Below, one piece after another: positions 27,745 to 37,330 of a stretch of 64,000 nt of DNA. Each line of letters opens with the position of its first letter. Position 1 is the first letter of the stretch. A program made the translations under genes and the position numbers. The notes beneath the pieces were generated by a model. It did not search any database, was not told the origin of the DNA, and saw only the letters and a program-made list of their open reading frames with translations. Origin of the DNA: Paenibacillus hamazuiensis (lineage in GTDB: Bacteria; Bacillota; Bacilli; Paenibacillales; NBRC-103111); assembly GCF_023276405.1 (NCBI RefSeq), contig NZ_JALRMO010000001.1, forward strand, positions 3,348,001-3,412,000. Direction: 5' to 3'.

Positions 27745-29231
27745 TCGTATCGTCTCCTTATCGCTTCCTTGGCCACCAGCCGGTCGTCGAAGTCATGTTT
27801 GACGCCCATGATATCCTGATATGTTTCATGGCCTTTTCCCGCTATCAATACTACATCGTGAGGCCCTGCCAAATCAATGGCTTTTTGTATCGCCGCACGG
27901 CGGTCCGCGATCAGCTCGTACCGGTCTTCCGGCAACCCCGCCGTTTTCACGCCGGGAACGATGTCCTGCAAAATGGCTTCCGGATCTTCCGTGCGCGGAT
28001 TATCCGAGGTCACCAACACATAATCGCTGTATTCGGCCGTCACTTGGCCCATCAGCGGGCGTTTCGTGCGGTCCCTGTCCCCGCCGCAGCCGAACACGGT
28101 GATGATTTTACCGGGTGCAAATTCTTTAATGGTCGACAGCGCATTAGCCAGACCATCCGGCGTGTGGGCGTAATCGACCAACACGAGAAAATTTTGCGGC
28201 CCCTCGACGATTTCCATCCGTCCCTCGACAACGCTCATCTTTTCCAAGCTATGCCGAATTTGCTCAAGCGGAACTCCCTCCGCCAAAGTTACGGCAATTG
28301 CCCCAAGCGTGTTATACACGTTAAACTGCCCGACCAGCTTTATGCGGATGGAAGCCGTCCCTTTGTAAGTCGTGCATGTGAACGTTGTGCCCCGAGACGT
28401 TATGCGAATGTCGGAGGCGCGAACGTCGGCATCATGACGGATGCCGTAGGTGATGACTTGCGCGGTTGTCAGCTTGGCATAGTAAGCCGACGCGTCGTCG
28501 TCGCTGTTGAGCACGGCAAACTGCGTATGGGCCGGATCGCCTGCAAACGAATTGCCGAGCCGGGAGAACAGCAGTCCTTTGGCCGCTTTGTAGTTTTCCA
28601 TCGTCCCGTGCTCGTCGAGATGATCCTGCGTCAGATTCGTAAATAGTGCCGTACGGAACCGGCATCCGATCACACGGCCTGCTTCGAGCCCGTTCGACGT
28701 CGCTTCCATTACGCAATATTCCACGCCGGCATGTTTCATTCGCCGCAGGCTCCGCTGCAAGTCGACCGATTCCTGCGTGTTGATTCCGGTGTTCGGAATG
28801 CGCTGCGCGGCGATTTTGGTTTCGATGCTGCCCATCAGCCCGGTCGTAAAACCCGCATCGCTTAATATATGCTCGATGATGTAGCTGGATGTCGTCTTTC
28901 CGTTGGTGCCGGTAATGCCGATCACCTTCATCTCGTTGCTCGGGTATCCGAAAAAATGGCTCGCCAGCACGGGCATCGCCCGCCTCACGTCTTTTACGAC
29001 GAGCTGCGGGACATCCACATCCACCTTATGCTCCACAACAAGCGCGACGGCTCCCGAGCGAACCGCTTGGTCTGCGAACCGATGCCCGTCGAATGTGCGG
29101 CCCTTGACGCAGAAAAACAAGTCTCCCGGACGAATTTTCCGGTTATCCATCTGCATCCCGGCAATTTCCGTCTCCCCGTCGCCGACAAGCTCGCAGATCG
29201 CAAGCTTCTCCGCCAATTCTTTAAGTTTCAT
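27741..29231 (-). CDS. murE: UDP-MurNAc-dipeptide:meso-diaminopimelate ligase
   Basis: Adds the third stem residue; 496 residues. ATP loop GITGTNGKTTSSYI. The motif DNPRTEDP is the recognised diaminopimelate specificity motif (lysine enzymes differ), so the wall should be of the mDAP type. VDYAHTPDGLANAL and FGCGGDRDRTKRP are further signatures. I used ATG 29231 with GGGGGGAA 6 bases upstream; upstream in-frame ATGs have no site. murF overlaps by 4 bases. Confidence 0.97.
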   Translation of the reverse strand: MKLKELAEKLAICELVGDGETEIAGMQMDNRKIRPGDLFFCVKGRTFDGHRFADQAVRSGAVALVVEHKVDVDVPQLVVKDVRRAMPVLASHFFGYPSNEMKVIGITGTNGKTTSSYIIEHILSDAGFTTGLMGSIETKIAAQRIPNTGINTQESVDLQRSLRRMKHAGVEYCVMEATSNGLEAGRVIGCRFRTALFTNLTQDHLDEHGTMENYKAAKGLLFSRLGNSFAGDPAHTQFAVLNSDDDASAYYAKLTTAQVITYGIRHDADVRASDIRITSRGTTFTCTTYKGTASIRIKLVGQFNVYNTLGAIAVTLAEGVPLEQIRHSLEKMSVVEGRMEIVEGPQNFLVLVDYAHTPDGLANALSTIKEFAPGKIITVFGCGGDRDRTKRPLMGQVTAEYSDYVLVTSDNPRTEDPEAILQDIVPGVKTAGLPEDRYELIADRRAAIQKAIDLAGPHDVVLIAGKGHETYQDIMGVKHDFDDRLVAKEAIRRRYE

Positions 29232-29366
29232 AGGTGGTTCCCCCCATGAGTTGCTTTTTTGCCAATCAGAGCAATAACGCACCATCATTCCGCCAATAAC
29301 CGAATATATCACGAAATCCCCATTTTAGCGAACTTTATGTCCGCTATGCCTGGGGAAACCGCTGCT

Positions 29367-29430
29367 GAGAAAGGATACGGCGCGAGCGGTTAAACGCGAA
29401 TGGCTTAACCGGCCAAACGCCGTATTTCTC
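29367..29430. other. Nested inverted repeat between murE and spoVD
   Basis: Outer arms GAGAAAGGATACGGCG and CGCCGTATTTCTC enclose GGTTAA/TTAACC. The long stem lies in the 240-base gap after the spoVD stop. Without an adjacent T run it is more a structured leader or weak attenuator than a terminator. Otherwise this gap holds nothing I recognise. Confidence 0.5.
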
Positions 29431-29473
29431 CAGTATAGACAAAATAATGCCGTTCCAAAGCGTAAAACGCGAA

Positions 29474-31432
29474 TTATTGCGGGCCCGGCGCCTGCTGCGT
29501 TTTCCCGTCGTCTGCCGGAGCGTCGGACAAATAGACGCGGATCGTCGACCCTTGACTCACCCGGGTGCCTGGCTTCGGCACCTGATTGACGACCGTAGTC
29601 CCCTCACCGGATTTGGCGATCAGAAAATTCGAATTCAAATCCTCATAGATGTCCTGAACCGTTGCGCCGATCAAATTCGGCACCTCGACGATCGGCGTAT
29701 CCCCGTAAACGTACTTTCGCTCCAACTGATCCTTGCGGGGCGGCACGTTCAAATATTTGAGCGCGTCTTCCATGATGTTTTTTACCAGCGGGGCGGCGAT
29801 AAGTCCGCCAAATTGAAGCCCTTGCGGATCGTCGACGGCGGCATAGACGACCACCTTCGGATCGTCCGCCGGAGCGAAGCCGATGAACGACACGATGTGT
29901 TCATCCGGAGAATATCGGCCGTTCACGACCTTCTGCGCGGTACCGGTTTTACCGCCGACCCGGTAGCCGTCGATAAACGCATTGCGGCCCGTACCGTTAG
30001 CGACGACGCTCTCCAGCGTCTCGCGGACCGTCTTCGACGTCTCCGGCGATATGACCTGCCGCACCAGCTCCGGCTGCACGACATCGACGACGTCGCCGGT
30101 TTCGCCGTTGTACCAGGCGCGGGCGACATGCGGCTTATACAGCTTGCCGCCGTTAATCGCCGCCGAAACGGCGGTGATTTGCTGGATCGGCGTCACCGAC
30201 ACGCCTTGGCCGAACGAAGTGGTCGCAAGCTCCACCGGACCGACGCGCGACGGTTTGAACATGATGCCGTTTTCCTCGCCGCCGAGGTCGATGCCGGTTT
30301 TTTTGCCGAATCCGAAGTTGTAGATGTATTCGAACAGCTTTTCTTTGCCGAGCCGCTGGCCCATGACGACAAAACCCGGGTTGCATGAGTTTTCCACAAC
30401 CTGCCGAAACGTTTCGCTGCCGTGGCCTCCGCGCTTCCAGCAGCGGAGCCTTGCCCCCGCCACCTCAATCGACCCGGGATCGTGAAACCCTTCGTTCAGG
30501 TTTACTTTCTTTTCCTCGATCGCCGCCGCCAGCGTGATGATTTTAAACGTCGATCCGGGTTCGTAGGTCATCCAGATCGGCAGATTGCGGTTGTACGTTT
30601 CCACCGGGTAATCCTTGAAGTTCGCAGGCTCGTAGCCGGGTCGCGAACCCATCGCCAAAATTTCGCCGTTATTCGGATCCATCATGATGGCAATCACGTC
30701 TTTCGGCTGATATTTCAGCATCGTCTGATCGAGTTCTCTCTCCAGCACCGCCTGCAAATGGCTATCGATCGTCAGCTGCAAATTAAGGCCGTCACGCGGC
30801 TTGACGTATTGGTCGGACGAGCCGGGCATCTCCCTGCCGGCGGCGTCCGCCAGAAACGAAATGCTGCCGGGCAGGCCTGTCAATTCTTTATCGTATTTGG
30901 CTTCCACGCCGGTAAGCCCCTGATTGTCGATGCCGGTAAAACCGAGCACATGCGCAGCAAGCCCGCCGAACGGATAAAACCGTTTGTTGTCCTCCGCCAC
31001 GACGATGCCGGGCAAATTAAGCGAGCGGATTTCCTGCGCTTTCTCTTGAGTAATTTTTCGCCCGGCCGGCTGGATGCGCACGATAAGCTGTCTTTTCGTA
31101 ATCATGTTAAATATGTTCTGTTCGGATGTTTGCAGCGCAGCGGCCAGCTGGCGTGCGGTCCCTTGCGGATCCTTCACTTGCGCGGGAATGGCCATGACCG
31201 ACGGCGAGCTGATGTTGTATGCAAGCCGCACCCCGTTTCGGTCGAGAATTTCCCCGCGCTGGGCGGCAAACGGAATGTTGCGCCGCCACGATTGCTCCGC
31301 CCTGTCGGATAGTTCTGGGCCAATCCACATTTGCACGTACCCCAGCCTTATGATCAAGGCTGCAAACAGCACTGTTCCTATGATGAGTGCAGCGTATAGC
31401 CGCCTGCGAACCGTGACGCCGGAAGCCCTCAT
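29474..31432 (-). CDS. spoVD: Stage V sporulation protein D (class B penicillin-binding protein)
   Basis: A class B transpeptidase for spore cortex synthesis, 652 residues. One N-terminal membrane helix (LYAALIIGTVLFAALIIRL) is followed by the PBP dimer domain (AQRGEILDRNGVRLAYN) and the transpeptidase domain: Ser294 in PGSTFK, then SCN (ENSCNPGF) and KTGTAQK. One C-terminal PASTA-type segment follows (PIVEVPNLIGATVQDIYEDL). The SCN cysteine matches SpoVD, which is redox-controlled by StoA in B. subtilis. It follows pbpB by 88 bases and could have its own mother-cell promoter, not resolved here. Confidence 0.94.
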   Translation of the reverse strand: MRASGVTVRRRLYAALIIGTVLFAALIIRLGYVQMWIGPELSDRAEQSWRRNIPFAAQRGEILDRNGVRLAYNISSPSVMAIPAQVKDPQGTARQLAAALQTSEQNIFNMITKRQLIVRIQPAGRKITQEKAQEIRSLNLPGIVVAEDNKRFYPFGGLAAHVLGFTGIDNQGLTGVEAKYDKELTGLPGSISFLADAAGREMPGSSDQYVKPRDGLNLQLTIDSHLQAVLERELDQTMLKYQPKDVIAIMMDPNNGEILAMGSRPGYEPANFKDYPVETYNRNLPIWMTYEPGSTFKIITLAAAIEEKKVNLNEGFHDPGSIEVAGARLRCWKRGGHGSETFRQVVENSCNPGFVVMGQRLGKEKLFEYIYNFGFGKKTGIDLGGEENGIMFKPSRVGPVELATTSFGQGVSVTPIQQITAVSAAINGGKLYKPHVARAWYNGETGDVVDVVQPELVRQVISPETSKTVRETLESVVANGTGRNAFIDGYRVGGKTGTAQKVVNGRYSPDEHIVSFIGFAPADDPKVVVYAAVDDPQGLQFGGLIAAPLVKNIMEDALKYLNVPPRKDQLERKYVYGDTPIVEVPNLIGATVQDIYEDLNSNFLIAKSGEGTTVVNQVPKPGTRVSQGSTIRVYLSDAPADDGKTQQAPGPQ

Positions 31433-31520
31433 GAATGCTCGTACCCCTTCCCGAAAATCCGATATGATCGCTGTCGTTTCATATCCAGACTATTCGGGAC
31501 AAGATGGGGTTAGAACAAGC

Positions 31521-33929
31521 TTACCTGTTTTGCTGCGTAACTTTTTTCGGATCGTCCGGGGAAGTGACCGTTTCTTTTTTCGTCGCATTTGACGTTGTCT
31601 TCTTTGTATTTGACGCCGCAGCACCGGTATTGGAGCCGCTTTGCGCTTTTACGGAGCCGGGGGGCGTTTTTTTCTTGGCCTGAGTGGTAACTGTTTTATT
31701 GCTGGCAGTCTTCGCGGGAAGGATGGCCATCAGCTCGTTGAACGGCTTTAGCGTAAGCGTAAGCATCGCCGACTCGCCTTCGCCGCTCAAGCTTTGCGAC
31801 GCAACGTAACCTTCCCCTTCGGTTTGGCACTGCGCCTTGAGGAAGGAACATACCTCCAAAGCGTCGCGGGCAGATTTTCCGGTCAAATCCGGTACCGCAA
31901 TATCGCCGTCCTCCTGCATCAATACATAGATTCGTTGAGAAACCCCGATTTCAGTACCTTTGTCGGGAAATTGATCGACCACTTTGGGCCCTTTTCCGAG
32001 CGCTTCCACCGTCACGCCGTATTTGCTCACGGACGCCTTCGCCTGCTCGTACGTCATGCCGTTCATATCGGGCACCGATATTTTGCTGTCTTTGTCCGTT
32101 ACCTCCATCTGCTGTGAAGATGTAGGGACTCCCAAATAATGCAGAGTTTGCGACACGATCTCCTTGAAAGCGGGAGGCGCCACATCGCCGCCGCGGTGGT
32201 AATCGCCGCCCAGATCAGGCTCGTCCGCGATGATCGTCACCAGGATGCGCGGATCTTCGATCGGCGCATAGCCGATAAACGAGATAACCCACTTGCCTTC
32301 GGCGTACCCTTTTTCCCCGGGTTCCACCTTGTTGGCGGTCCCCGTTTTGCCCGCCACGCGGTAACCGTCGATGTAGGCTCTGCGCCCGGTGCCGATCGCC
32401 TGATCGGATACGACCTGCTCCAAATATTCGGACACCTGCTTGGCCGTATTTTCCGATACGACCTGACGGATCACCTTGGGCTCAAACGATTCGATAACCT
32501 CTTTTGTTTGCGGATCGATAATCTCTTTCACGACGTGCGGCCACATGAGTTTGCCGCCGTTGGCAATCGCCCCATATGCCGCCGTTTCCTGGATTGCGGT
32601 CGACGTAAGGCCTTGGCCGTATGTCGCCGTCGCAAATTCGGAAGGATAGTTCAATTTCACGATGCCCGGCACTTCGCCCGGCATATCGATGCCGGTTTTA
32701 TCCCCGAAGCCGAACTTCTCGATGTAGCTTTTCAGCCGGTCTTTTCCCAGCTTCTCATAACCCAGCTTGACGAATGCGACGTTACTCGACCGCTTGAGGC
32801 CCTCCAGATAGCTGATTGTGCCCCAACCGACAACGTTATGGTCGTGCAGACGCCGGCCCGGCACTTGAATCGAACCCGACAAATACGTTTCGTTCGGATT
32901 GAACAAGCCTTCCTCCACCGCTGCCGCCAGCGTGACCAGCTTGAAGGTCGAACCGGGTTCGTACTGCGAGGCGATGTTATGATTGATGAAATCGCTCTGA
33001 TTGTTTACTTCCCAATATTTATTAGGGTTAAAATTCGGGTAGCTCGCCATGCCTAAAATTTCCATCGTTTTCGGATCGGCGGCGATAGCCATTAGCCCCT
33101 TCGGATGATATTTGTCCTGAACCTTCTCCAAAGCATTCTCTATGAAAAATTGAATATTTTTGTCGATTGTCAGCCGGATATTGTTTCCGTCTACCGCAGG
33201 CTCGTAAATCTTTTTCCCGTCCGGAAGCTCGACCCCTTTTTTGTCCTTCTGGTAGCTCAGGTAGCCCGGTGTTCCTTGCAAATATTTATTGAAAAATGCC
33301 TCAAGCCCCATCACCGGTTTGCCTTCTTTATCGTTATAGCCAATCAAATGCGCCGCCATCTTGCCGCCGGGATAAAACCGCTTTTCGCCCTCCAGCAAAT
33401 AAATGCCGACACTCTTCGGGCGTGTGCCTTTTTTGTCTCTGCCTTGGGCGACATCCTTCAAATGTTCCGATAAACTTTTGATCTTGTCGGCCACTTCCGC
33501 GTCGATTTTCCAGCCTTCGTTGCGGATTTCCACCTGCGCGGCGAACGTGCCGTCATCCTTTTTTTTGTTCAGCAGAGTCCGGATTTTATCTTCCAGCGCC
33601 GCAAGCTGCGCCGGATCGTCGGAAAGCTTCAAAATGCCGGCAAGGCCTTTGGCTGTGTCCTCCGCGATGCCCAGCTGCTGAATGATTTGCGGACTGACCG
33701 CCACCGTATACGCCGGCGCGTCCTCCGCCAGCACGTTGCCGTGGACGTCGAGAATTTGCCCGCGCACCGGGGGAATTTCCTTGTCCATTTCCCACTTCTT
33801 CTCCGCTTTCGCGAGCAATTCGGAAGACTGCACGACCTGTACCCAATAAATCCTGCCCAGCAGCGCAATAAAAAAGAGGGTGAAGAACCCCCCGATTAAT
33901 AACGAACGAACTTTTACTTTCTTGGTCAT
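31521..33929 (-). CDS. pbpB: Septal penicillin-binding protein 2B (FtsI)
   Basis: The essential septal transpeptidase of the divisome, 802 residues. Membrane helix about 9-30 (LLIGGFFTLFFIALLG), dimerisation domain (PPVRGQILDVHGNVLAEDAPAY), transpeptidase domain with Ser327 in PGSTFK, the SSN motif (KRSSNVAF) and KTGTANK. Two PASTA-type repeats follow (ISVPDMNGMTYEQAKASVSK and IAVPDLTGKSARDALEV), then a Lys/Ser/Thr-rich tail of about 65 residues, a long polar tail compared with B. subtilis PBP2B. ATG 33929 has GGGGAG only 2 bases upstream; no other nearby start looks better. Confidence 0.95.
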   Translation of the reverse strand: MTKKVKVRSLLIGGFFTLFFIALLGRIYWVQVVQSSELLAKAEKKWEMDKEIPPVRGQILDVHGNVLAEDAPAYTVAVSPQIIQQLGIAEDTAKGLAGILKLSDDPAQLAALEDKIRTLLNKKKDDGTFAAQVEIRNEGWKIDAEVADKIKSLSEHLKDVAQGRDKKGTRPKSVGIYLLEGEKRFYPGGKMAAHLIGYNDKEGKPVMGLEAFFNKYLQGTPGYLSYQKDKKGVELPDGKKIYEPAVDGNNIRLTIDKNIQFFIENALEKVQDKYHPKGLMAIAADPKTMEILGMASYPNFNPNKYWEVNNQSDFINHNIASQYEPGSTFKLVTLAAAVEEGLFNPNETYLSGSIQVPGRRLHDHNVVGWGTISYLEGLKRSSNVAFVKLGYEKLGKDRLKSYIEKFGFGDKTGIDMPGEVPGIVKLNYPSEFATATYGQGLTSTAIQETAAYGAIANGGKLMWPHVVKEIIDPQTKEVIESFEPKVIRQVVSENTAKQVSEYLEQVVSDQAIGTGRRAYIDGYRVAGKTGTANKVEPGEKGYAEGKWVISFIGYAPIEDPRILVTIIADEPDLGGDYHRGGDVAPPAFKEIVSQTLHYLGVPTSSQQMEVTDKDSKISVPDMNGMTYEQAKASVSKYGVTVEALGKGPKVVDQFPDKGTEIGVSQRIYVLMQEDGDIAVPDLTGKSARDALEVCSFLKAQCQTEGEGYVASQSLSGEGESAMLTLTLKPFNELMAILPAKTASNKTVTTQAKKKTPPGSVKAQSGSNTGAAASNTKKTTSNATKKETVTSPDDPKKVTQQNR

Positions 33930-34017
33930 TGCTCCCCAACCTTTTCAATGGAGATGGAAAATGATAGAGACAGTCGACGAACGAAGATCGAGTGAATCGA
34001 CTTCACGCCATTTTCGT

Positions 34018-34446
34018 TTACGGAGTAGTATTGGCAGCGACCTTGCTGCCCGAAGGAGCGGATGCAGATGCCGGCGCCTTCGCCGGAACGCGGCTGATCT
34101 GCTTGTCGCCCGCCTGCTCGAGGCCCAGCTCTTTCGCTTTCTGAAGCATCCGCTGCGGATCGGAGAGCGCCTCGACCTTATGCTTGAGCACGCTGTTTTC
34201 CGCCTCCAGTTGGCGAATTTCGTTCTCAATCTGCTGAATGCGCGTGTTCATTTCGTAAATTTGCGCATATCTCCATATGATAACGCCCGCAACGAACACA
34301 CAAACGACAACAGTAAACAAATACAACAGCTTTTCCTGAACAGGAAGGGTCTTGTTGCGGGTTACGACCTTTTTCGTCTCTTTAATTTTCACACGTTGTC
34401 CGGACTTTTGCTCGACCGCCAAATTCCCGTGAATATATGCCGCCAT
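34018..34446 (-). CDS. ftsL: Cell division protein FtsL
   Basis: A small bitopic divisome protein, 142 residues: basic cytoplasmic part (KIKETKKVVTRNKTLPVQEK), one membrane helix (LLYLFTVVVCVFVAGVIIW), then a leucine-zipper-like coiled coil (IQQIENEIRQLEAENSVLKHKVEAL) and an Ala/Pro tail. It pairs with DivIC and DivIB. Its sequence is weakly conserved, so the call rests on position between rsmH and pbpB as well. AAAGGAGTG lies 7 bases before the ATG. Confidence 0.92.
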   Translation of the reverse strand: MAAYIHGNLAVEQKSGQRVKIKETKKVVTRNKTLPVQEKLLYLFTVVVCVFVAGVIIWRYAQIYEMNTRIQQIENEIRQLEAENSVLKHKVEALSDPQRMLQKAKELGLEQAGDKQISRVPAKAPASASAPSGSKVAANTTP

Positions 34447-34485
34447 CGTGAAACACTCCTTTCATTTCCCCCGGTTAATGGTTGA

Positions 34486-35436
34486 TTATAACTTCTCCGC
34501 TATTCTTAACTTGGCCGAACGGGCCCGCGGATTCGCTTCCAGCTCTTCCCCGGACGCCTCGATCGGCTTTCTGTGCACCAGTTTCAAAATCCCTTTTTTC
34601 TGACAAACGCAGACAGGAAAATCGGGCGGACACGTACAACGTTCTACATATTTCGCAAACGTTTGCTTGCAAATCCGGTCCTCCAGAGAATGGAACGTGA
34701 TGACCGCCACCCTGCCCCCCGGGGCCAGGCAGCGGATCGCTTGCTCCAATGCCTCCTCAAAGGCGCCGAGCTCGTCGTTCACCGCGATGCGCAGCGCCTG
34801 AAAGCTGCGCTTGGCCGGATGCGGACCGGTTCGCCTCGCCGCGGCGGGAATCGCCGCTTTGATGATTTCGACCAGTTGGCCGGTCGTTTCGATCGGCGCT
34901 TCCGCGCGTGCCTTGATGATTTCGGCGGCGATTTTCCGCGAAAACTTCTCTTCGCCGTATTCGAACAAAATTTTCGCGATCTCCCGCTCGTCCCACCCGT
35001 TGACGATGTCTTTTGCGGTCAGTTCCGATTCCCGATCCATCCGCATGTCAAGCTCCGCGTCATGGTTATAGCTGAAACCGCGGTCAGCCTCATCCAACTG
35101 CGGGGACGATACTCCGAGATCGAACAGGATGCCGTCGACCTGCGGCTTGCCGCCTTTTATCGCTCTGGGCACGCCGTGCAGCTCCTGTTCCAAATAGCGG
35201 AAGTTGCTCTTGATGAGCTGCACTTTGTCGCGGTATGGAGCCAACTGTTCTTCGGCGTTCGCCAGCGCCACCTCGTCCTGGTCGAACGCGATCAAAAATC
35301 CGAATTCGTTCAGTTTCGAAGCGATGAGCGAGCTGTGTCCGGCGCCTCCGAGTGTGCAATCGACGTATACGCCGTCCGGTTTTATATGTAATCCGTCTAC
35401 TGATTCTTCTTTGAGCACTGTGATGTGATGAAACAA
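34486..35436 (-). CDS. rsmH: 16S rRNA (cytosine-N4)-methyltransferase RsmH
   Basis: SAM enzyme that methylates N4 of C1402 of 16S rRNA, 316 residues. The SAM site is [59 protein letters not shown] and [16 protein letters not shown] are signatures. It starts at TTG 35436 ([11 protein letters not shown]) with AGGAGGG about 8 bases upstream. It is the second gene of the dcw operon. The standard first pair of this cluster is mraZ-rsmH. Confidence 0.97.
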   Translation of the reverse strand: MFHHITVLKEESVDGLHIKPDGVYVDCTLGGAGHSSLIASKLNEFGFLIAFDQDEVALANAEEQLAPYRDKVQLIKSNFRYLEQELHGVPRAIKGGKPQVDGILFDLGVSSPQLDEADRGFSYNHDAELDMRMDRESELTAKDIVNGWDEREIAKILFEYGEEKFSRKIAAEIIKARAEAPIETTGQLVEIIKAAIPAAARRTGPHPAKRSFQALRIAVNDELGAFEEALEQAIRCLAPGGRVAVITFHSLEDRICKQTFAKYVERCTCPPDFPVCVCQKKGILKLVHRKPIEASGEELEANPRARSAKLRIAEKL

Positions 35437-35475
35437 AGGGTTAGCCCTCCTAGATCAAGTCCGTGACCGGGTAGT

Positions 35476-35913
35476 TTACAGATCGAAGTTGAAATCGACC
35501 AACTTTTCGGCAATTTCGTTAAAAGATTCCTCCGACGCCTGGGAGTAGCTTTCCCATATTTGCTTGCTCCAAATCTCGACCCGGTTGGATACGCCGATAA
35601 CGACGCAATCCTTCTCCAGCTTGGCATGTTCGACCAATGTGTTGGGGATGTTGATCCGGCCCTGCTTGTCGAGTTCGCATTCGGTCGCACCGGAGAAGAA
35701 GAAGCGGGTAAATGCCCGGGCGTCCGCTTTCATAAGCGGCAGAGCCTTCAGCTTCTGTTCGAGCACTTTCCATTCGGACATCGGATACACGAACAAACAC
35801 TGGTCGAGGCCGCGGGTAACGACAAAGGTGGGTCCGAGCTCTTCGCGGAATTTGGCGGGAACGATCATACGGCCTTTTTCATCGATGCTGTGCTGATATT
35901 CCCCCATAAACAT
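35476..35913 (-). CDS. mraZ: Transcriptional regulator MraZ
   Basis: A 145-residue DNA-binding protein with two AbrB-like SpoVT halves: [29 protein letters not shown] and [24 protein letters not shown]. MraZ forms rings of subunits and binds repeats in front of its own operon, acting as repressor of dcw. I chose ATG 35913 with AAGGGGTGA 7 bases upstream; an ATG two codons later is also possible. Its likely binding repeats are at 35921-35960. Confidence 0.97.
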   Translation of the reverse strand: MFMGEYQHSIDEKGRMIVPAKFREELGPTFVVTRGLDQCLFVYPMSEWKVLEQKLKALPLMKADARAFTRFFFSGATECELDKQGRINIPNTLVEHAKLEKDCVVIGVSNRVEIWSKQIWESYSQASEESFNEIAEKLVDFNFDL

Positions 35914-35920
35914 ACCGCGT

Positions 35921-35985
35921 TCACCCCTTTTCCACCACTTTACCCCACTTTCCACCACTATTACATAAATATTTCGCTATGTAAA
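35921..35985 (-). promoter_or_regulatory. dcw promoter with MraZ boxes
   Basis: Minus-strand TTTACA (35980-35985), a 16-base spacer and TAATAG (35958-35963) form a sigma-A-like promoter. Directly downstream are four 10-base repeats (GTGGTGGAAA, GTGGGGTAAA, GTGGTGGAAA, AGGGGTGAAC) at 35921-35960, the pattern expected of MraZ operators. Binding would block transcription from this promoter. Confidence 0.75.
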
Positions 35986-35991
35986 TAAAAA

Positions 35992-36012
35992 ATCCTGCTA
36001 AATAGCAGGATC
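35992..36012 (-). terminator. Terminator after the DUF4349 gene
   Basis: ATCCTGCTA pairs with TAGCAGGAT, followed by TTTTTTATT on the minus strand. It lies directly upstream of the mraZ promoter and separates it from the DUF4349 gene. Confidence 0.85.
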
Positions 36013-36020
36013 TCCGCAAA

Positions 36021-37094
36021 TTATTTTTCAGTTTCCGGCGTATCAAGCGGTTCAGCCGCCTGGGTTTGCCTGCGCAGCTCGCTGCGGATTTGCGCCAGAC
36101 TCCGGTTTCGCCGCCGCAAGTAAAGCCAGACCGGGATGCCGACAACTGCGAGAATGATCGCAATCGGCACGGCGCCTGCGACAAACACGGCCAGCGCTTG
36201 AGCGACGGCGCTCACCGCCGAAGTGCCGAACTGAAACGCAGCCGCGATTCTTTTGGAAAACGGCGTTTGTCCCGCGGGCGTAAGGGTTACTCCCGCCTCG
36301 GCTTTTTGGTAAAGCCGGAGCTCGATCGTCGACATCGCCACGTTTTGATCGATGTACCGCATGCGGCCTTTGATCTTCTCGATCTCCTCCTGCACTTTGG
36401 CCAGCTCGTTCGAAAATGCGAGCAGCTCGTCGGTTTTCGTCGCCTTTTCCATAAAAGCGAGCAAACGGCTCTCCACCACCTGCTTCGCTTTGAGCCGGGA
36501 CTGCAGATCGACATATTCCTCCGATACGTCCTGCCCCTGGACGCTTCGTTGTTTGGACGGGGAAATTTTCTCCAATTGATCCAGCAGCGAAATAAACCCG
36601 GTTGCCGGCACTTTGATCGTGAAGGTGCCGCCCACTTCGCCGGAAGTTGTGTTTTCGCTAAATTGCAAAATATAACCGCCGGACAAAGCGACGACATCCT
36701 GAACCTTGGAGCGGGCCTGCGCGTAGTCGTCCGTCTGCACGACCAGATTTGCACGGTACATGATTTTCCGGCTCAGCCCGTCTCCGATGTCGGCCGTTCC
36801 CGGGCTAGCCGCGGCGGCCTTGTTCTCTACGGAGCCGCCTGCGGGCTGAACCTGCAGCGCTTCCGCGTCTTTTTTCGCTTTGCCGTCCGCAACGTTCATA
36901 TCCCTGGCCGCGGCCGATGTAGCGGCCGCCTCCGGTATCGCCGACGCCCCGTTCGCCGCCTGATCTGCCGACTTGCCGCTGCCCGCGCCGCAGCCGGCGA
37001 GCGCCGACGCCAGCAGCATCCACACCATAAGCGCCGCGGGTATCGCCGACCTCCATCGTTTCCGTTCGTCCCTTGCATTTGTTTTGTTTTCCAT
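36021..37094 (-). CDS. DUF4349 domain lipoprotein
   Basis: A 357-residue membrane-anchored protein of unknown role. The N terminus has a signal with lipobox ASALAGCGAG, so cysteine lipidation is expected. A 90-residue Ala/Gly/Ser-rich linker leads to a DUF4349-like domain (about 130-310) with an antiparallel helical pair (LKAKQVVESRLLAFMEKATK and LAFSNELAKVQEEIEKIKGRMRYID), then a second hydrophobic segment near the C terminus (LAVFVAGAVPIAIILAVVGIPVWLYLRRR), so both ends are in the membrane. ATG 37094 follows AAAGGGGGC. It is upstream of mraZ but separated by a terminator. No partner can be inferred. Confidence 0.85.
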   Translation of the reverse strand: MENKTNARDERKRWRSAIPAALMVWMLLASALAGCGAGSGKSADQAANGASAIPEAAATSAAARDMNVADGKAKKDAEALQVQPAGGSVENKAAAASPGTADIGDGLSRKIMYRANLVVQTDDYAQARSKVQDVVALSGGYILQFSENTTSGEVGGTFTIKVPATGFISLLDQLEKISPSKQRSVQGQDVSEEYVDLQSRLKAKQVVESRLLAFMEKATKTDELLAFSNELAKVQEEIEKIKGRMRYIDQNVAMSTIELRLYQKAEAGVTLTPAGQTPFSKRIAAAFQFGTSAVSAVAQALAVFVAGAVPIAIILAVVGIPVWLYLRRRNRSLAQIRSELRRQTQAAEPLDTPETEK

Positions 37095-37254
37095 TTCAAG
37101 CCCCCTTTGGAAATTGCGATGCCGCTTAATTTCTTTTCGTGGATCTACTTTCCAAACGGATGCCGGCTGGTAAAAGTTGCAGAAACCGGTAATGATCGTC
37201 AAGCGAAACAGGAGCGATCGGAAAACGTTTCTTTCCCCCATGTCCGAAAAAACA

Positions 37255-37306
37255 AAAACGGAGCGACGAAGAACCGTTTGGAACCGATTCGTCGTTACTC
37301 CGTTTT
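37255..37306 (-). terminator. Terminator after ahcY
   Basis: AAAACGGAG...GACGAA pairs with TTCGTCG...CTCCGTTTT, forming a long stem with one bulge. It lies 25 bases past the adenosylhomocysteinase stop; T runs flank both sides. Confidence 0.82.
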
Positions 37307-37330
37307 ACAACCCATTTGCTTACATTCGCC

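Noticed and set aside
31433-31520. Sigma-E promoter for spoVD
   Set aside because: An ATAT-N14-CATATC arrangement was seen, but the -10 fits poorly, so I do not claim it.
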